A stretch of DNA of 64,000 nucleotides. Source: Asterias amurensis (taxonomy: Eukaryota > Echinodermata > Asteroidea > Forcipulatida > Asteriidae). Below, one piece after another: positions 38,201 through 48,480 of this stretch (the first letter of the stretch is position 1; the number at the start of each line of letters is the position of its first letter). The notes beneath the pieces are model-generated. The model did no database searches. It was given only the letters and a program-made list of their open reading frames with translations, and had not been told where the DNA came from. The DNA is taken from assembly GCF_032118995.1 (NCBI RefSeq), contig NC_092650.1, positions 21,514,501 to 21,578,500 of the forward strand, read 5' to 3'. Position numbers and translations under genes: made by a program.

Positions 38201-41200
38201 ATGATGGGGATAAGAAGAAAGATGATGATGTGAACGTGGAGGCTGCCAAGGGACTGGCTGAGGAGCAGAGCAAGATGGATGTTTACCCTGTAAGGATGGA
38301 ATGGGCTTTTAGGGGGGTGGGGGTGGTGGAAAGAGGATGTAGTGAATTGGGGTGTTGTGGCGGAGCGAGTAAGAGCTCTGGTGTTTCTGATCAGCAGAGT
38401 GTGGTATCAAGTCTAGGTCGTGACACTTGTGTCCTTAAGCTGCAGCCGATTTCACGAAACGCTAGGATCAATCCTAACTCTAGTTAGGACGAGTAACCCG
38501 TCCTAACTTAGGATGAGTTCAATGCGTCCTACATATTTGGATAAGGAACTGAACCCGTCCTAAGTCCTAAGATTAATCCTAAGTTAGGAAGAGTTTGGTG
38601 AAATCGACGGCTGGACACTTACCCACTATTGCTTAGTCCTTTTGGATGGGATATTTACCTATAGGTTAAAGGATAGGTAATAAGTATTTGTAGTGAAGTT
38701 AACAGAGCCCCCAAAATTTAAAATGGAAGACAAGAGGTTACCTTATGGTGATATGCGCTGTATACAAGAATGTTTTTTTATTTTTTACAATGTTTTCTAA
38801 GTTCTACATTTATAAAAGGTATGTTGGTTTTAAGGCCGTGTCCAGTTTGTTTTGGGTTGGCCTGCTTTCTCCCTACGGCTCTCTTCCACTTGGCCCTGTC
38901 CATCCTGTCCCTTGCATCGACTCCAAGCAGTTGCATGTCTTTCGACACGGAGCTCTGCCACGTCTTGTGCGCCACGTCTTGCGCGGCCGACCAAAGGGTG
39001 TGTGCCCACCCACAATTACGTTGTACACCTCTTGACCCAGTTGGTATCCTCCTTTCACTGCACTTGGCTATTGACCCATTTCACCTGACGTCATCATCAG
39101 AAAAATCTTGAATGCGCCATACTGGTGGGCAATTTCACTCTGCGTTTTCATATATAACTCTATGTTGTGCGTTATGCAGTGAAGTGTGCATTTTAGGCGA
39201 CGCGTCATTAACTGCCCACCAACATGGTGAGCGTGGCATCAGTCGCCGCGTGTGACGCGCGTGCAAGGGGTCAATACCATCTCAGTCTGTACCTCCTCAA
39301 GGTACATATCCCCTCCAACCCGACTCTCCTCCCTAGCCTTCTAACATATACAAGAACTAAACCATGATTTTTTTTTTTTCAGGGTACCTTCGATGACTAC
39401 CTGGAGCTCCTGCTTCAGTTTGGGTACGTCTTTCTCTTCTCAGCTGTGTACCCTCTGGCCGCAGTGTGGGCGTTATTCAACAACATCATTGAGATACGCT
39501 CAGACGCCTTCAAGATCAGTCGCGTTTGCCAACGCCCCTTCGGCCAGGCGGCTGAAGACATTGGTACATGGCAGGTGAGTTTCCAGGGGACAAAGCACCC
39601 ATACCCTTTAACCCTTTATGAATGAACGTTAGTTTTGGTATACCCTTACACTGATGTGTGTTAGCACTGTACTCTAGGTGCTTTCCCGAGTCCTGTGAAC
39701 AAAAATCACAGGCATATTACTCTGGTGGGATTATAACCCACCACAAGACTGCCCACGACCCTTGCAATGCTAGAGCAGTGTCTTACCAACTAGACCACTG
39801 AGATTGCCCAGTGGCTAGAGGCAGTTATATTAATGTAGATAAATATACAATAAAACTATTACTGTGTAAACTTCATTTCTAAAGGTGTCTTTAAGATATT
39901 GCTGAAATATCTGGAGCCATTATGTCCATGCAGGAAGTATAATTTGTAATTGTTATACACACAATCTGAGAAATGTATTAGACAGTAAACTTTTCTCAGA
40001 CTCAAATTTTGGGGGATAAAAACTAATATCTTTTTCCATAGCCAAAGTACTTTGAAGCATTATGGTTTTCAAAATACTTTATATTATTGATAGTCATTTG
40101 ATGTTATTACTATTACATGATTGATAGCTGCTGTTCTTCTAACCAAGTAAGTTTTTATTGTCATGAACTTTAAGAGTGACTACCAAATGTTTCCTTTTAA
40201 CTTGCAAGAACGTTTTGCTGTGTTGACATTGTTGTATGCAGTGGGGTTGTGTGTTGTGAGCGTTTGTCTTTGGGTCAAATTGAAAATATTGATTAGTAAT
40301 TCTTTGAGGAGAGGGGCGGGCGGTTCCTTAAAAGAGAAGTATTTGCTTTGAAAGCTAAATTATTCAACACTTTGTTTATCCTCTTAAAGCCATTGGACCC
40401 TTTCGGTAAACAGTGTTGTCCAAGGCCCACACTTTGTGTACCACAACTTCTACATCAAATAACAAACCTGTGAAAGTTTAGGCTCAATCGGTCATCGGAG
40501 TCGGGAGAAAATAACGGAAAAACCCACCCTTGTTTCCGCGCGTTTTGCCGTGTCATGACATGTGTTTAAAATAAATCCGTAATTCTCGTTAACGAGAATT
40601 TGTATTGTTTTGCTGTTTTCTCAAAAAGTAAAGCATTTCATGGAATAATATTTAAAGAGAAGTCTTTCACCATTGCCTTCTGTAAACCCTGTAAGTTATG
40701 TGTAAATCTGTGAACTTTTATTTTTTTTTCTGAACCGAAAGGATCCAATGGCTTTAAGGAACAATCTGAATTTCATTTCAGTTTATAAGCATCCAATTTT
40801 GTGGCCCACAGACCAAATTGGATGCGACTTATATATAATCATTATTAGCAATAAATAACAAAACCTGATTTATTTTTTGGGGGGACAGGTTGTGTTTGAA
40901 CTGATGGGAATTATTGCAGTGTTGACTAATACAGCATTAATGGCAATGTTACCAGAGGTCCGAGCTTTCTTCCCTGACATGACTACAACTCATTACATCC
41001 TGATGTTTGTTGCCTTTGAGGTAAGACGTTAAATATACGTAATTGACGTAACGGTTGTAAGAGACCTCTACCACAATGCCCCAATTGACCCCATTCACCT
41101 GGGCCCAATTTTATAAGTTCTGCTGTGCAAGTTTCTCTGCTAATAATAACAATCTTGTCTGCACCCTTGCTAGAGTTGATCTCCCTGTTTGTTATGCAGT

Positions 41201-44200
41201 GTAGTGTAATTTTGAGGCAATGCAGTGTATTGCAACTTTGATGTGATATAGTGATTGTAGTGCAATTTTGGATGATGCAGCGTTTAATTGTTACACGTTT
41301 AATCTCAGTATGTTGAGCCCAGTTGTCGTGTGTGACCTACGTTGCCACATTCCTATAATTCCTTCTGAACAACAAAATGGTGATGTTTTCATTTGTAGCA
41401 AATCTGGCTAGAAAAAAAAAAAAAAAGTTACTAGAGCGGACTTGAACACGCAACCTCTGTATTACTGTGCTGGTGCTGTACCAACTGAGTGCTGCCTCTT
41501 CCCAGGTTGTATTGTAAACTTGGGTTAGATCCCTGGCTACAAGGCAGGTACAGGTTGAATGGATGCCACCCCGGAATAAGGGCATTGACTAAAGCCCGGT
41601 TCTTTCTTCCTGCGAATGCGAATGCGAAGCGAATTTGACGCCACAACCCTCCTTTCGCAGCGATATTCGCAAGTGAGTTGAGCTGAGTTCAACTGCTGTG
41701 ATTTTTTCGTTGCGAATTTGTGACGTCAACATTAGATTCGCATTTGCAGGAAGTATGAACAGGGCTTTAGGGAGATGGCCAACACAGGGCTCATAGATAG
41801 CTCAATTGGTGGAGCGCAGGCACCTTAATCTCAACATGTTCCTTTAGCCCCAAATTATAAAAAATTGTTAACTAGTTCTAGTACTTTGTTTTGACAGCAC
41901 ATTCTCCTCGGTCTGAAGGCAGCTATTGCAATCCTGATCCCTGACCTACCAAAGTGGATGGAGGTTGAGCTAGCTAGGGAAGAGTTCGAATCCAGACAAG
42001 CATTCCTTAAAATGGTGAGCATGGCCTTCCTTTTCAGAAATATAGGGTCCGTTCAATTAGCTTCCCTGTGACGACCCCACGGTGCTCATTCGGGTGAGCT
42101 CCTGACAAGAGCTAATCGAACGATCACTCACCCTCTCGTGGTGACGTCATGTACCTAAGGCCAACCCCAAGTGACCCGTTTCACAAGCAGGCTATTTGGG
42201 GCTGACCCAGGTGAGCCCCTGGAATGGCGTCAAAGCTATTCAAAGGTACCGGGGGCAGATTAGGTTGACCCGGGGAAGCTAATCGAAAGCACCCATTATT
42301 AAGAGTATCCAATTCAAGTTCTGGTGGTAACTCAACGGGGTGTGGGTTCAAATCCCGGTCATGACACTTGTGTCCTTGAACTAGCTAGGGAAGAGTTTGA
42401 ATCCAAAAAAGCATTCCTTAAAATGGTGAGCAGACCTTCCTTTTTAGAAATCTAAATAGAGATATTCACTGCTCTCTTTAAAGGCGCTGGACACTTTTGG
42501 TAATTGATCGATAAAAACTTACTTGGTATATCAAGCAAATGAGAGCTGTTGATAGTATAAAACTTTGTGTGAAACGACTTCCTCTGAAGTAGTGTAGTTT
42601 TCGAGAAAGAAGAAATTTTCCACTAAAATATTTGAATTTGATTTTGAGACATCAGAGTTCAATTTTGAGGTCTCGATATCGCATCTGAAAGCACACAACT
42701 TCGTGTGACAAGGGTGTTTTTTCTTCCATTATTATCTCGCAACTTCGGCGACCAGTTGAGTTCAAATTTTCACAGGTCTGTTACTTTGTCCATATGTTCA
42801 GATATACCAAGTGGGAAGACTGATCTTTGCCAATTACCAAAGGTGCCAGGGGTCAATTTCACAAAGAGTTGGGACTAGTCCTAACTTAGGACTAGTCCTA
42901 GGAGATATTAAGAATGTATGGCTAGTCCTAAGTTAGGACAAGTAACTCATCCTAACTCAAGATAAGACTAGTATTAACTCTTTGTGAAATCCACCCCAGT
43001 GCCTTTGTGGAAGTGTCGTGGCCGAGCGGTTAAGAGCACCGAATTCAAACTCTGGTGTTTCTGATCAGCAGAGTGTGGTTTTGAATCCCCAGCCGTGACA
43101 CTGTGTCCTTGAGCAAGACACTTAACCATTGCTTCGTCCTTCGGATGGGACATAAAGCCGTTGGTCCCATGTGTTGTGTAACGCATGTAAAAGAACCCAG
43201 TGCACTTATCGAAAAGAGAAGGGGGTCGCCCCGGTGTTCCTGGTTGTGGCTGCTTAATGCGCCGTAGCACCTTGTAAACCCTTATAAGGTGCTAAATAAT
43301 TGGGTCTCAGAATTCATCACTGCAATAACCTATCTTTCTGAAAGTTTGTATATACTTAGCGCCTTGAGTACCTTGTTTGGTAGATACGTGCGCTACATGT
43401 ATATAAGAATTCGGTATTACTATTATTATTATTATATTATATTTAAAGGGACTGTATACCTTTGGCACCTTTGGTAATTACTCCAAACATTATTGACCAT
43501 AAAAACTTACTTAGTTAACAGCGCGACAGCTGTTAATATTGTATACCATTTTGAGAAACAATTCCCTTCAAAGGAATGTGGTTTTAGAGAGAGGGATTTA
43601 AAAAACATTTCAATCTGAGAAATGTCCGCATGAAACGTTTCTCAGATTGTGTTTTCCAATACAGATTATGCTTCCTGCATGGACAAAACCGCTCCAGAAG
43701 TTCAGCGATATTATCTCAAAAACGCTACCACCTTTTGAAATGAAATTTTTACGGATTAGTTTTGTTGTTTAAATCTACACTTATATAGGAGTAAGACAAT
43801 CGAACAGTTCCAAAAACCAAAAGGCACTTTCGCTTTACTTAAAGTTTAAATTGTAGTAGGAGATCTCTCTGAACTCAGCAAACATCACACGCAGTCTATT
43901 TATTATTCTCATTTTGCATGAATTGGTAGAAGCAGAAAGAAAAACTGTGGTTTCATTTCTCTACTTAAAATGTCTAAAAAGAAAGAAATTAAATTACCAT
44001 TTTCATAAATTTTATAGAGTTTTTGACCATCTATGTTTGTTTTCCTAAATGGTTAAATGAAACTTGTGACTTCTGTTTTTGAACAGTTCATACTGTTTCC
44101 ACCAATTCCAATCCAAATTGAGAATGTTTACACGATGCTACTGCAAACTGAATATACATTGATACCTCACCAGCCAATCCAATTTCTTGTCGCATCTTTC

Positions 44201-44316
44201 TTTTTTTCCAGCTTGCCGAGAAGCAGAATGCGGATGAAGACAACAAGGACATTGAGGATGCAAACAGTCTACCAGAGACAACTAAATTGACCGAGATCGG
44301 AGAAACTATGGCATAA
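29283..44316 (+). CDS. ANO10: Anoctamin-10 (TMEM16K) ortholog
   Basis: Thirteen coding exons: 29283-29545 (ATG at 29293), 29995-30168, 31528-31656, 32275-32397, 33377-33729, 34200-34416, 36069-36124, 37009-37083, 38095-38289, 39383-39574, 40889-41020, 41898-42014, 44212-44316 (TAA at 44314). Phases fit and give 706 residues; human ANO10 is about 660. Diagnostic blocks are [72 protein letters not shown] and [20 protein letters not shown]. About ten hydrophobic segments run from exon 5 to exon 12. ANO10 is an ER/endosomal membrane protein of the TMEM16 scramblase/channel family. NNIIEIR-x-DA lies in the helix that holds Ca2+-site acidic residues in TMEM16 proteins. Residues 16-35 are His/Asp-rich, unlike human ANO10. 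The acceptor just before the ATG implies a separate 5' UTR exon. Confidence 0.96.
29594..29760. mobile_element. Family A MITE, left half only
   Basis: TTAAAGGCAGTGGACACTAT to about AAGATAATAATGAAGAAG, then lost. In ANO10 intron 1. Confidence 0.75.
30169..31527. other. ANO10 intron 2, with family B MITE
   Basis: Family B copy at 30594-30968 (GGGAAGGTACATGTTTGGTA to AGTGCCTTTAA, hairpin weakened). The remaining intron is AT-rich with G- and T-runs near 31310 and 31400. Confidence 0.7.
31677..31972. mobile_element. Foldback element, family F
   Basis: AAGTACTTTTTGTAGGACAA start; GAAAGCTTCCCTGAAAGTAT pairs with ACTGTAAGGTATGCTTTC. Same family as 2138-2412. Confidence 0.7.
31975..32250 (+). mobile_element. 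Non-LTR retrotransposon 3' remnant (RT ORF end)
   Basis: A frame ending at TAA 32181-32183 reads [28 protein letters not shown], the conserved end of CR1/L2-type reverse transcriptase ORFs. A short 3' end with GGCGCTATATAAATGCCC follows. No (ATT)n tail is expanded here. In ANO10 intron 3, sense orientation. Confidence 0.8.
32551..32913. mobile_element. Foldback MITE, family A
   Basis: TTAAAGGCAGTGGACACTAT to AGTGTCCACTGCCTTTAA; one arm of the inner hairpin is deleted. In ANO10 intron 4. Confidence 0.85.
33740..34092 (-). mobile_element. tRNA-derived SINE, minus strand, near full length
   Basis: On the minus strand: GTGTGGCCAATCGATAAAGG, GTGTGGGTTCGAGTCCCTGT (box B), GTGTCCCTGAGCAAGACACT, AATTGCTTCTCTCCACCCAG, then AAAGCGCTTTAAGATATGG and a short (ATT)n tail at 33741-33752. 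In ANO10 intron 5. Confidence 0.8.
34500..35180. repeat. Composite repeat with tRNA-like insertion
   Basis: 34560-34640 and 34940-35175 resemble parts of the repeat at 39865-40165 and 43444-43830. They are separated by a tRNA-like element with CAGGTTGTATCGTAACTTGG upstream. In ANO10 intron 6. Confidence 0.45.
34804..34876 (+). pseudogene. tRNA-Asn(GTT)-like sequence
   Basis: It is 73 nt with a fully paired acceptor stem (GGCTAGA/TCTAGTC, one G-T pair), D-stem GCTC/GAGC, anticodon loop ATGTTAA (GTT) and T-loop TTCGAAT. The anticodon stem has two mismatches and the T-stem one, and it is embedded in a dispersed repeat. It is therefore a tRNA-derived repeat head and not a functional tRNA gene. 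Confidence 0.6.
35398..35662. mobile_element. Foldback element enclosing a tRNA-like sequence
   Basis: Arms TATACACCGATGTGTG.AG...ACTCAGTACTTTCCCGAGTC and inverse (about 35398-35480 / 35570-35662) surround, on the minus strand, GGTGGTCTAGTTGGTATGAC (box A) and GGGTTCGAATCCCACC (box B). Other copies at 957, 36630, 39637 and 50640 are partial. Confidence 0.85.
36130..37008. other. ANO10 intron 7, repeat fragments
   Basis: 36588-36845 holds pieces of palindrome family H (AACTCAACGTTTCGATCAGT) interrupted by a fragment of the tRNA-foldback family (GATGTTAAATTTGCATCGGG, 36632-36730). 36130-36330 is an unclassified repeat-like stretch. Confidence 0.55.
37114..37768. mobile_element. Family C MITE with a 168-bp tandem duplication
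   Basis: The family C element (TTAAAGCCATTGGACACTTT ... AGTGTATAATGGCTTTAA) starts twice because 37114-37281 and 37282-37451 are near-identical direct copies. The unit covers intron DNA, a GATTTCACAAAGCACTGAGA stretch and the MITE left end. Confidence 0.8.
38347..38612. mobile_element. SINE 5' fragment plus family D foldback
   Basis: 38347-38445 has GTGGCGGAGCGAGTAAGAGC and CACTTGTGTCCTTAAGC (SINE head). 38447-38612 is a foldback GCCGATTTCACGAAACGCTA ... GGTGAAATCGACGGC with GTCCTAAG words. In ANO10 intron 9. Confidence 0.7.
38820..39060 (-). mobile_element. Non-LTR retrotransposon RT C-terminal remnant
   Basis: The minus strand encodes, across one frameshift, [14 protein letters not shown] then [29 protein letters not shown]. 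This is the basic GRPRKTW...D...LG...A.DR..W end typical of non-LTR reverse transcriptase ORFs. It is antisense to ANO10, in intron 9, and not intact. Confidence 0.75.
39066..39280. mobile_element. TTGACCC-terminal MITE, full copy
   Basis: ATTGACCCATTTCACCTGAC to GCGCGTGCAAGGGGTCAAT. GGTGGGCAATTTCAC / CATGGTGAGCG motifs inside. Other copies: 21349 and 61298-61468. Confidence 0.75.
39637..40170. repeat. tRNA-foldback family copy plus TTTCTCAGA repeat
   Basis: 39637-39815 carries ACACTGATGTGTGTTAGCAC, a degraded tRNA-like core and CAACTAGACCACTGAGATTG. 39865-40165 matches the repeat at 43444-43830. In ANO10 intron 10. Confidence 0.6.
40384..40758. mobile_element. Foldback MITE, family C
   Basis: TTAAAGCCATTGGACCCTTT to CCAATGGCTTTAA; CGTAATTCTCGTTAACGAGA hairpin at the centre. 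In ANO10 intron 10. Confidence 0.85.
41425..41570 (-). repeat. tRNA-like repeat fragment
   Basis: On the minus strand: CACTCAGTTGGTACAGCACC (box A region) and GCGTGTTCAAGTCCGCTCTA (box B region), followed by CAGGTTGTATTGTAAACTTG as at 34690. Confidence 0.55.
41590..41770. mobile_element. Foldback MITE, TAAAGCCC ends
   Basis: TAAAGCCCGGTTCTTTCTTC CTGCGAATGCG and inverse CGCATTTGCAGGAAGTATGA ACAGGGCTTTA. In ANO10 intron 11. Confidence 0.85.
42047..42296. mobile_element. Foldback MITE, GGGTGCNTTCG / TAGCTTCCC ends
   Basis: GGGTCCGTTCAATTAGCTTC CC to GGGGAAGCTAATCGAAAGCA CCC. Inner GGTGAGCTCCTGACAAGAGC and GGGGCTGACCCAGGTGAGCC. A second copy is at 63694-63911. Confidence 0.8.
42300..42451 (+). 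repeat. SINE head joined to a partial copy of ANO10 exon 12
   Basis: 42300-42376 is SINE 5' sequence (GTGTGGGTTCAAATCCCGGT). From 42377 it becomes a copy of the 3' end of exon 12 (AACTAGCTAGGGAAGAGTTT...AAAATG) with its GTGAGC donor and about 25 bp of intron. The original is 41967-42040. No acceptor is evident, so it is unlikely to be an exon. Confidence 0.8.
42477..42999. mobile_element. Family A variant MITE followed by family D foldback
   Basis: 42477-42850 starts TTTAAAGGCGCTGGACACTT. 42852-42999 starts CAGGGGTCAATTTCACAAAG and ends CTTTGTGAAATCCACCCC. The two overlap at the junction, suggesting one inserted into the other. Confidence 0.75.
43013..43441 (+). mobile_element. tRNA-derived SINE, full length, (ATT)n tail
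   Basis: Box A GTGGCCGAGCGGTTAAGAGC, box B region GTGTGGTTTTGAATCCCCAG, then CTTGAGCAAGACACTTAACC, GTGCACTTATCGAAAAGAGA, CGGTGTTCCTGGTTGTGGCT, GCGCCTTGAGTACC and a short ATT tail (43418-43441). The head is of tRNA-Ser/Leu shape. It is the reference copy for the SINE fragments in this window. Confidence 0.85.
43442..44211. repeat. Family E repeat in ANO10 last intron
   Basis: TTTAAAGGGACTGTATACCT begins it; AATCTGAGAAATGTCC / AACGTTTCTCAGATT makes a hairpin. It extends to about 43840. The rest to the acceptor at 44210 is plain AT-rich intron. Confidence 0.6.
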
Positions 44317-45826
44317 GATTGGAGACATTCTCAGTTGTCACCAAAGCAATTAAAAGGAAAGAAAAGTAAGTCACAACATTCCAAGGTGTGAAAAATACAT
44401 TTACAGAAGGTACAGTGAGGTTTTTTTTAAGGGTTTCCTTTTAATTTTTTTTTTATTTTTTCTTGGAGGGGGGGGGGGTCAGTCTGACCTGAGGGTGTCA
44501 TTAACTATATCTCTAGACCCCAGGTCAACAAGACTCACACAAACTGGGTCGGGTTTCCATTTACTTTGGATTTTCAACTGACAATTTCAGAGTTAAGAAA
44601 GTTATACTTTTCACGTTCTAGTAGACAGTAATCTTCATAAAAAAAACACCGCTGTACCCTATATGAACTTAAGGATGAATACTTTTGTATGAATACTTTT
44701 TTTTCTGAAAGGGGCCTTATTACTATTCTGAATTTTTCTATCCAGATGATTTATATTTTATTGTTCTGGACGGACAAAATATTTGTGAAAGAAAATGGAA
44801 TGCTTTAGAATATTTTAGTCACAAGAATGTGATGACTGAAAATCGAACTGCCTGTTTCTTAAAGGGAGTTATACTTTTTCAAAAAGGAGCTTATTTCTTT
44901 GACGGTGAAATATCATTAATTTCTGATTATTATTTTAGTTCTTTGTTTTTGTTTTATGCATGTTGTGCTTTTCCTCGTTTTTGAAATATATATTTTACTT
45001 AAAGTAAAAAAGAAATTTTGAAGTTTTTTGAAACACAAGATCTGATACAACTGGGCCACTTTGAGCAAGACACACCGCTGTGCCGTCCCTTAATATGTTG
45101 TACAATTTGCAGTGGAATTCAGTTGTGTATACACAACACTTTTAAAAAAAATGCCAGAAAATAAATTTGCTTACTCTGCCAATCAAACATTTATTTGTTT
45201 TCTGTCAACAAATGAGTTGTCACAGCAACTGTTGGGCTGTTTATATGAACACTCTGCAAAAAAAGTGTCTGGTGTAAATGATACGGTCAGACCACTCAAT
45301 GTTACACAAGTCTTCCGATGGTCTTTCAGTTGCATACAAATAAACAAACAAACAAATATGAAATATATATCATGTGAAATACATCTTAGATGGCCAAAGA
45401 AAGGGGTGGGGAGATTTCAGAAAATAATTTTGCTTTATTATATTATAGAAACATCTCAACCATCCCGGTTAGGTAGTAAAACTTTGATATATTTTTGTAT
45501 TTTCATTTGTATATTAGAACTTGTAGTGATAGGTTTTGGAAGCATTGTTCCGGGTTTTAATTGTTGTCTTTCTTGAAATTATATAGTTTTTAGAGCAAGC
45601 TAGTTGAAACGTTGAGACCAATTTAAGAACTCACTCTGCGATGGTGCAGTTAATAACGATCCTACATGCTATAGTAGTAGTCCTAGCCGATTTTCTATAC
45701 CTTCAACCCACAGGTAGTGGTTAATAAGCAGGACAGTTCTTTTCAGAACTGAGAAGTCTCCCGAAAAAATCTGACAAATGTTTCCTGTGGTAGTAGAAAG
45801 TATAACAAGACAGTTCTTTAAAGCCA
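44317..45826. other. ANO10 3' UTR and downstream DNA
   Basis: AATAAA-type hexamers occur at about 45160 and 45340, but no 3' end can be fixed. A poly-G run lies near 44468. No further gene is supported. Confidence 0.45.
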
Positions 45827-46517
45827 GTGGACACATTCGGTAAACAGTGTTGTCCAAGGCCCGAACTTCCTGTATCATAACTTATATATAAAATAACAAA
45901 CCTGTGAAAATTTAGGCTCAATCGGTCATCGGAGTCAACCCCGGACTTTACTATAAATCAGTAATTCTCGTTGTCGAGAATTGATCATTGTTTCAATGTT
46001 TTCTCAAAAAGTAAAGCATTTCATGAAATAATATTTCAATAGAAGTCTTTTACCATTAGCGTCTGTAAACCCTGTAAGTAGTTTGTAAATCTGTGAACTT
46101 TTTTGTTTTGTTTCTGTACCGAAAGTGTATAATGGCTTTAAAGGCAGTGGACACTATTGGTAATTACTCAAAATAATTGTTAGCGCAAAACCTTACTTGG
46201 TAACGAGTAATGGGGAGAGGTTGATTGTATAAAACATTGTGAGAAACGGCTTACACTGAAGTAATGTAGGTTTCAAGAAAGAAGCAGTTTTCCACGAAAT
46301 TGATTTCGAGACCTCAGATGTAGAATTTGAGGTTAAAAAATCAAGCATCTGAAAGCACACAACTTCGTGTGACAAGGGTGTTTTTTCTTTCATAGTTTAT
46401 TTGCAACTCCAACAACCAATCAAGCTCAAATTTTCACAGGTTTGTTATTTTATGTGTATGTTGAGATACACCAAGTGAGAAGACTGGTCTTTGACAATTA
46501 CCCCAATAGTGTCCAGT
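45827..46517. mobile_element. Family C and family A MITEs sharing one TTAA
   Basis: Family C from TTTAAAGCCAGTGGACACAT to ATGGCTTTAA (about 46140) is immediately followed by family A (TTAAAGGCAGTGGACACTAT). Family A ends near AATAGTGTCCAG at 46517. Confidence 0.85.
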
Positions 46518-47436
46518 ACAAACTCTACCTGGCAAGTAGATACACACAATACTGCAATCCAAACATACATCATTTTTATAGCTCATTTATTTTATGCAGG
46601 TACCAAATACCATATCATTTAGTGTAACTGTACATGTTTGGTATCAGACTCTATCAACAAAGACAAATGAACACTTAGAACTGTTGTGGTAATCAATCAT
46701 GCTCGTACTAAAGTACCAAGTACTATTTTGATGGAACTCTTACACATTCTTATTCTCATCTATAAAAAACTAATACTCTAAGTCTTAAGTTATGGGGTTT
46801 GGGGCATTGCATGGTGAGGTTTCAATAATTGGTTTCCGGTAACACCTTGTGTGTACCTATTTTTACTGGGGAGATTATGTTCTTTTGACAACTTCTCTTG
46901 CCAGAAATTCTACTACGTGGAGTTGACTTTTCGAAATTTGGGAGACTTCTCAGTTCTAAAAAGAACTTTACTGTATACTTACTACTACCTGGGCGGAAGT
47001 CTATACATGAAACTCTACTGAAAAGCTATAATATATGTACTCGAGTCATGTACTCAAACTCGACTGAAATGTACTCAGGCTACAATACTAAGTACTTGTG
47101 TTTAAAATATCACTTTCCTTTCGGCTTTCCTATGTGTGTGCACTAATGTAAGGAATAGAGGACAAAGCTATATAAGCAAAGCAGAACTTCACTGTGTTTA
47201 AAAGCCAATCATAAGATGGGAATGAAGCTGTTGCTATTGAAATATTTGCCTATAGTTTTGCCTTAGGATTAGCAACATCCACCCATCAAAATGCCATGGG
47301 CCACAAACATTGATTGGAACTGGAGTATTAATGATAATAACAATAATTATAATAATTATGGCTCATATGGCGCTCATACCCATCACTCGCATTTTCTGCA
47401 AGTTGTGGATCTACGTTTTTGAAGTTTCTATTTCTT
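46518..47436. other. Intergenic DNA, nothing assigned
   Basis: 46840-46990 shows AACACCTTGTGTG / TTTTGACAACTTCTC words related to family H ends. No gene signal. Confidence 0.4.
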
Positions 47437-47663
47437 CCCAGGAAAAAATTCCCATTGAAAAAAATCAATGGGATTTAATGGGATCCCATTGAAAATTTGA
47501 ATGGGATTAATGGGATACAATGGGATTGGGGTGGAATTTGGGACATATTCAACCGGATCTAATGGGATCCACAGGGGATCCCATTGAATCCCATTGAAAC
47601 AATGGGATCCCGTTGAATCCCATTCAAAATATCAATGGGACTCAATGGGAATTTTTTCCTGGG
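47437..47663. mobile_element. Foldback element built from an AATGGGATCCCATTGAA word
   Basis: Ends CCCAGGAAAAAATTCCCATT and inverse. The interior is iterations of TGGGATCCCATTGAA and AATGGGATT. The terminal motif resembles that of the element at 3023-3294 (CCCAGG..AAAATTCC). Confidence 0.8.
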
Positions 47664-47865
47664 TTAACATAGCACCATGTAATGGTTTACATTTTTCTTA
47701 TGGAACATTTATGTATTTCCATACAAATATCAGAATCACTTGGTGACATCTACAGTAATAAACACATGCCAGCACCTGCCTTAATAATTTATACTATTTG
47801 TCCAGGCCAAGAACCGTAAAATTGTGGTTTTTGCGTTTGCTATAAAAACAATTGTTTGGCAACTG

Positions 47866-48480
47866 CCAAGGGCCCAATTTCAAAGGGCTGCATAGCACAA
47901 ACAGTAGCTGAGCACAACAAAAATATGCTTACCAGCAGAATAAGGTTACCAGCCAAAATGCTAACTCACATGTTCTATCTATGGCTGGTATCCTGGTATT
48001 TTTTGCTGAACAGAAATTGTTTAAACACCTCTATGAAATTGTAGTGAACACTCGTATTATTTGTGATAAATATGTGTATGGTAAAAAAGATATTTATGCA
48101 TATTCTTGTAAATAAAAATCTTTTTGGGTAACAGGGTTTGTAGGGGTTACTTGTAGGTAGACTTTTGGCTGTACTTTTGGCTCAACAAATAAATGACCAT
48201 AAAAACTTACTAGGTAAAGACAAAGAGCATTGGAAAGTTGTTGATATTATATAACATTGTTAGAAGAAAAAAACCTTTGAAGTAGTGTACCTTTTCACCA
48301 AAAGATTTGAATTCAGAGCACACAATTCTATGCAAACAAGGGTGTTTTTGTCTTTCATTATTTTCTTGCAACTTCAATTACCAATTGAGCCCAAATTTTA
48401 ACAGGTTTGTTTTTATGCATATGTTGGGATACACCAAATGAGGCTACTGGTCTTTGACATATTACTTAAAGAATATGCTG
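47866..48480. mobile_element. Family G MITE, then degenerate family B-like copy
   Basis: 47866-48046: AAGGGCCCAATTTCAAAGGG CTGC to CTCTATGAAATTG. About 48185-48475: GACCATAAAAACTTACTAGG through GACTGGTCTTTGACA-like end. Confidence 0.6.

Noticed and set aside
43013..43100. A functional tRNA-Ser/Leu gene
   Set aside because: It is the head of a ~430-bp SINE with a conserved body and (ATT)n tail present in several copies.
45112..45576. A 154-codon open frame downstream of ANO10
   Set aside because: No recognisable domain, AT-driven composition, no splice or codon-use support. It more likely lies in the ANO10 3' UTR or flank.
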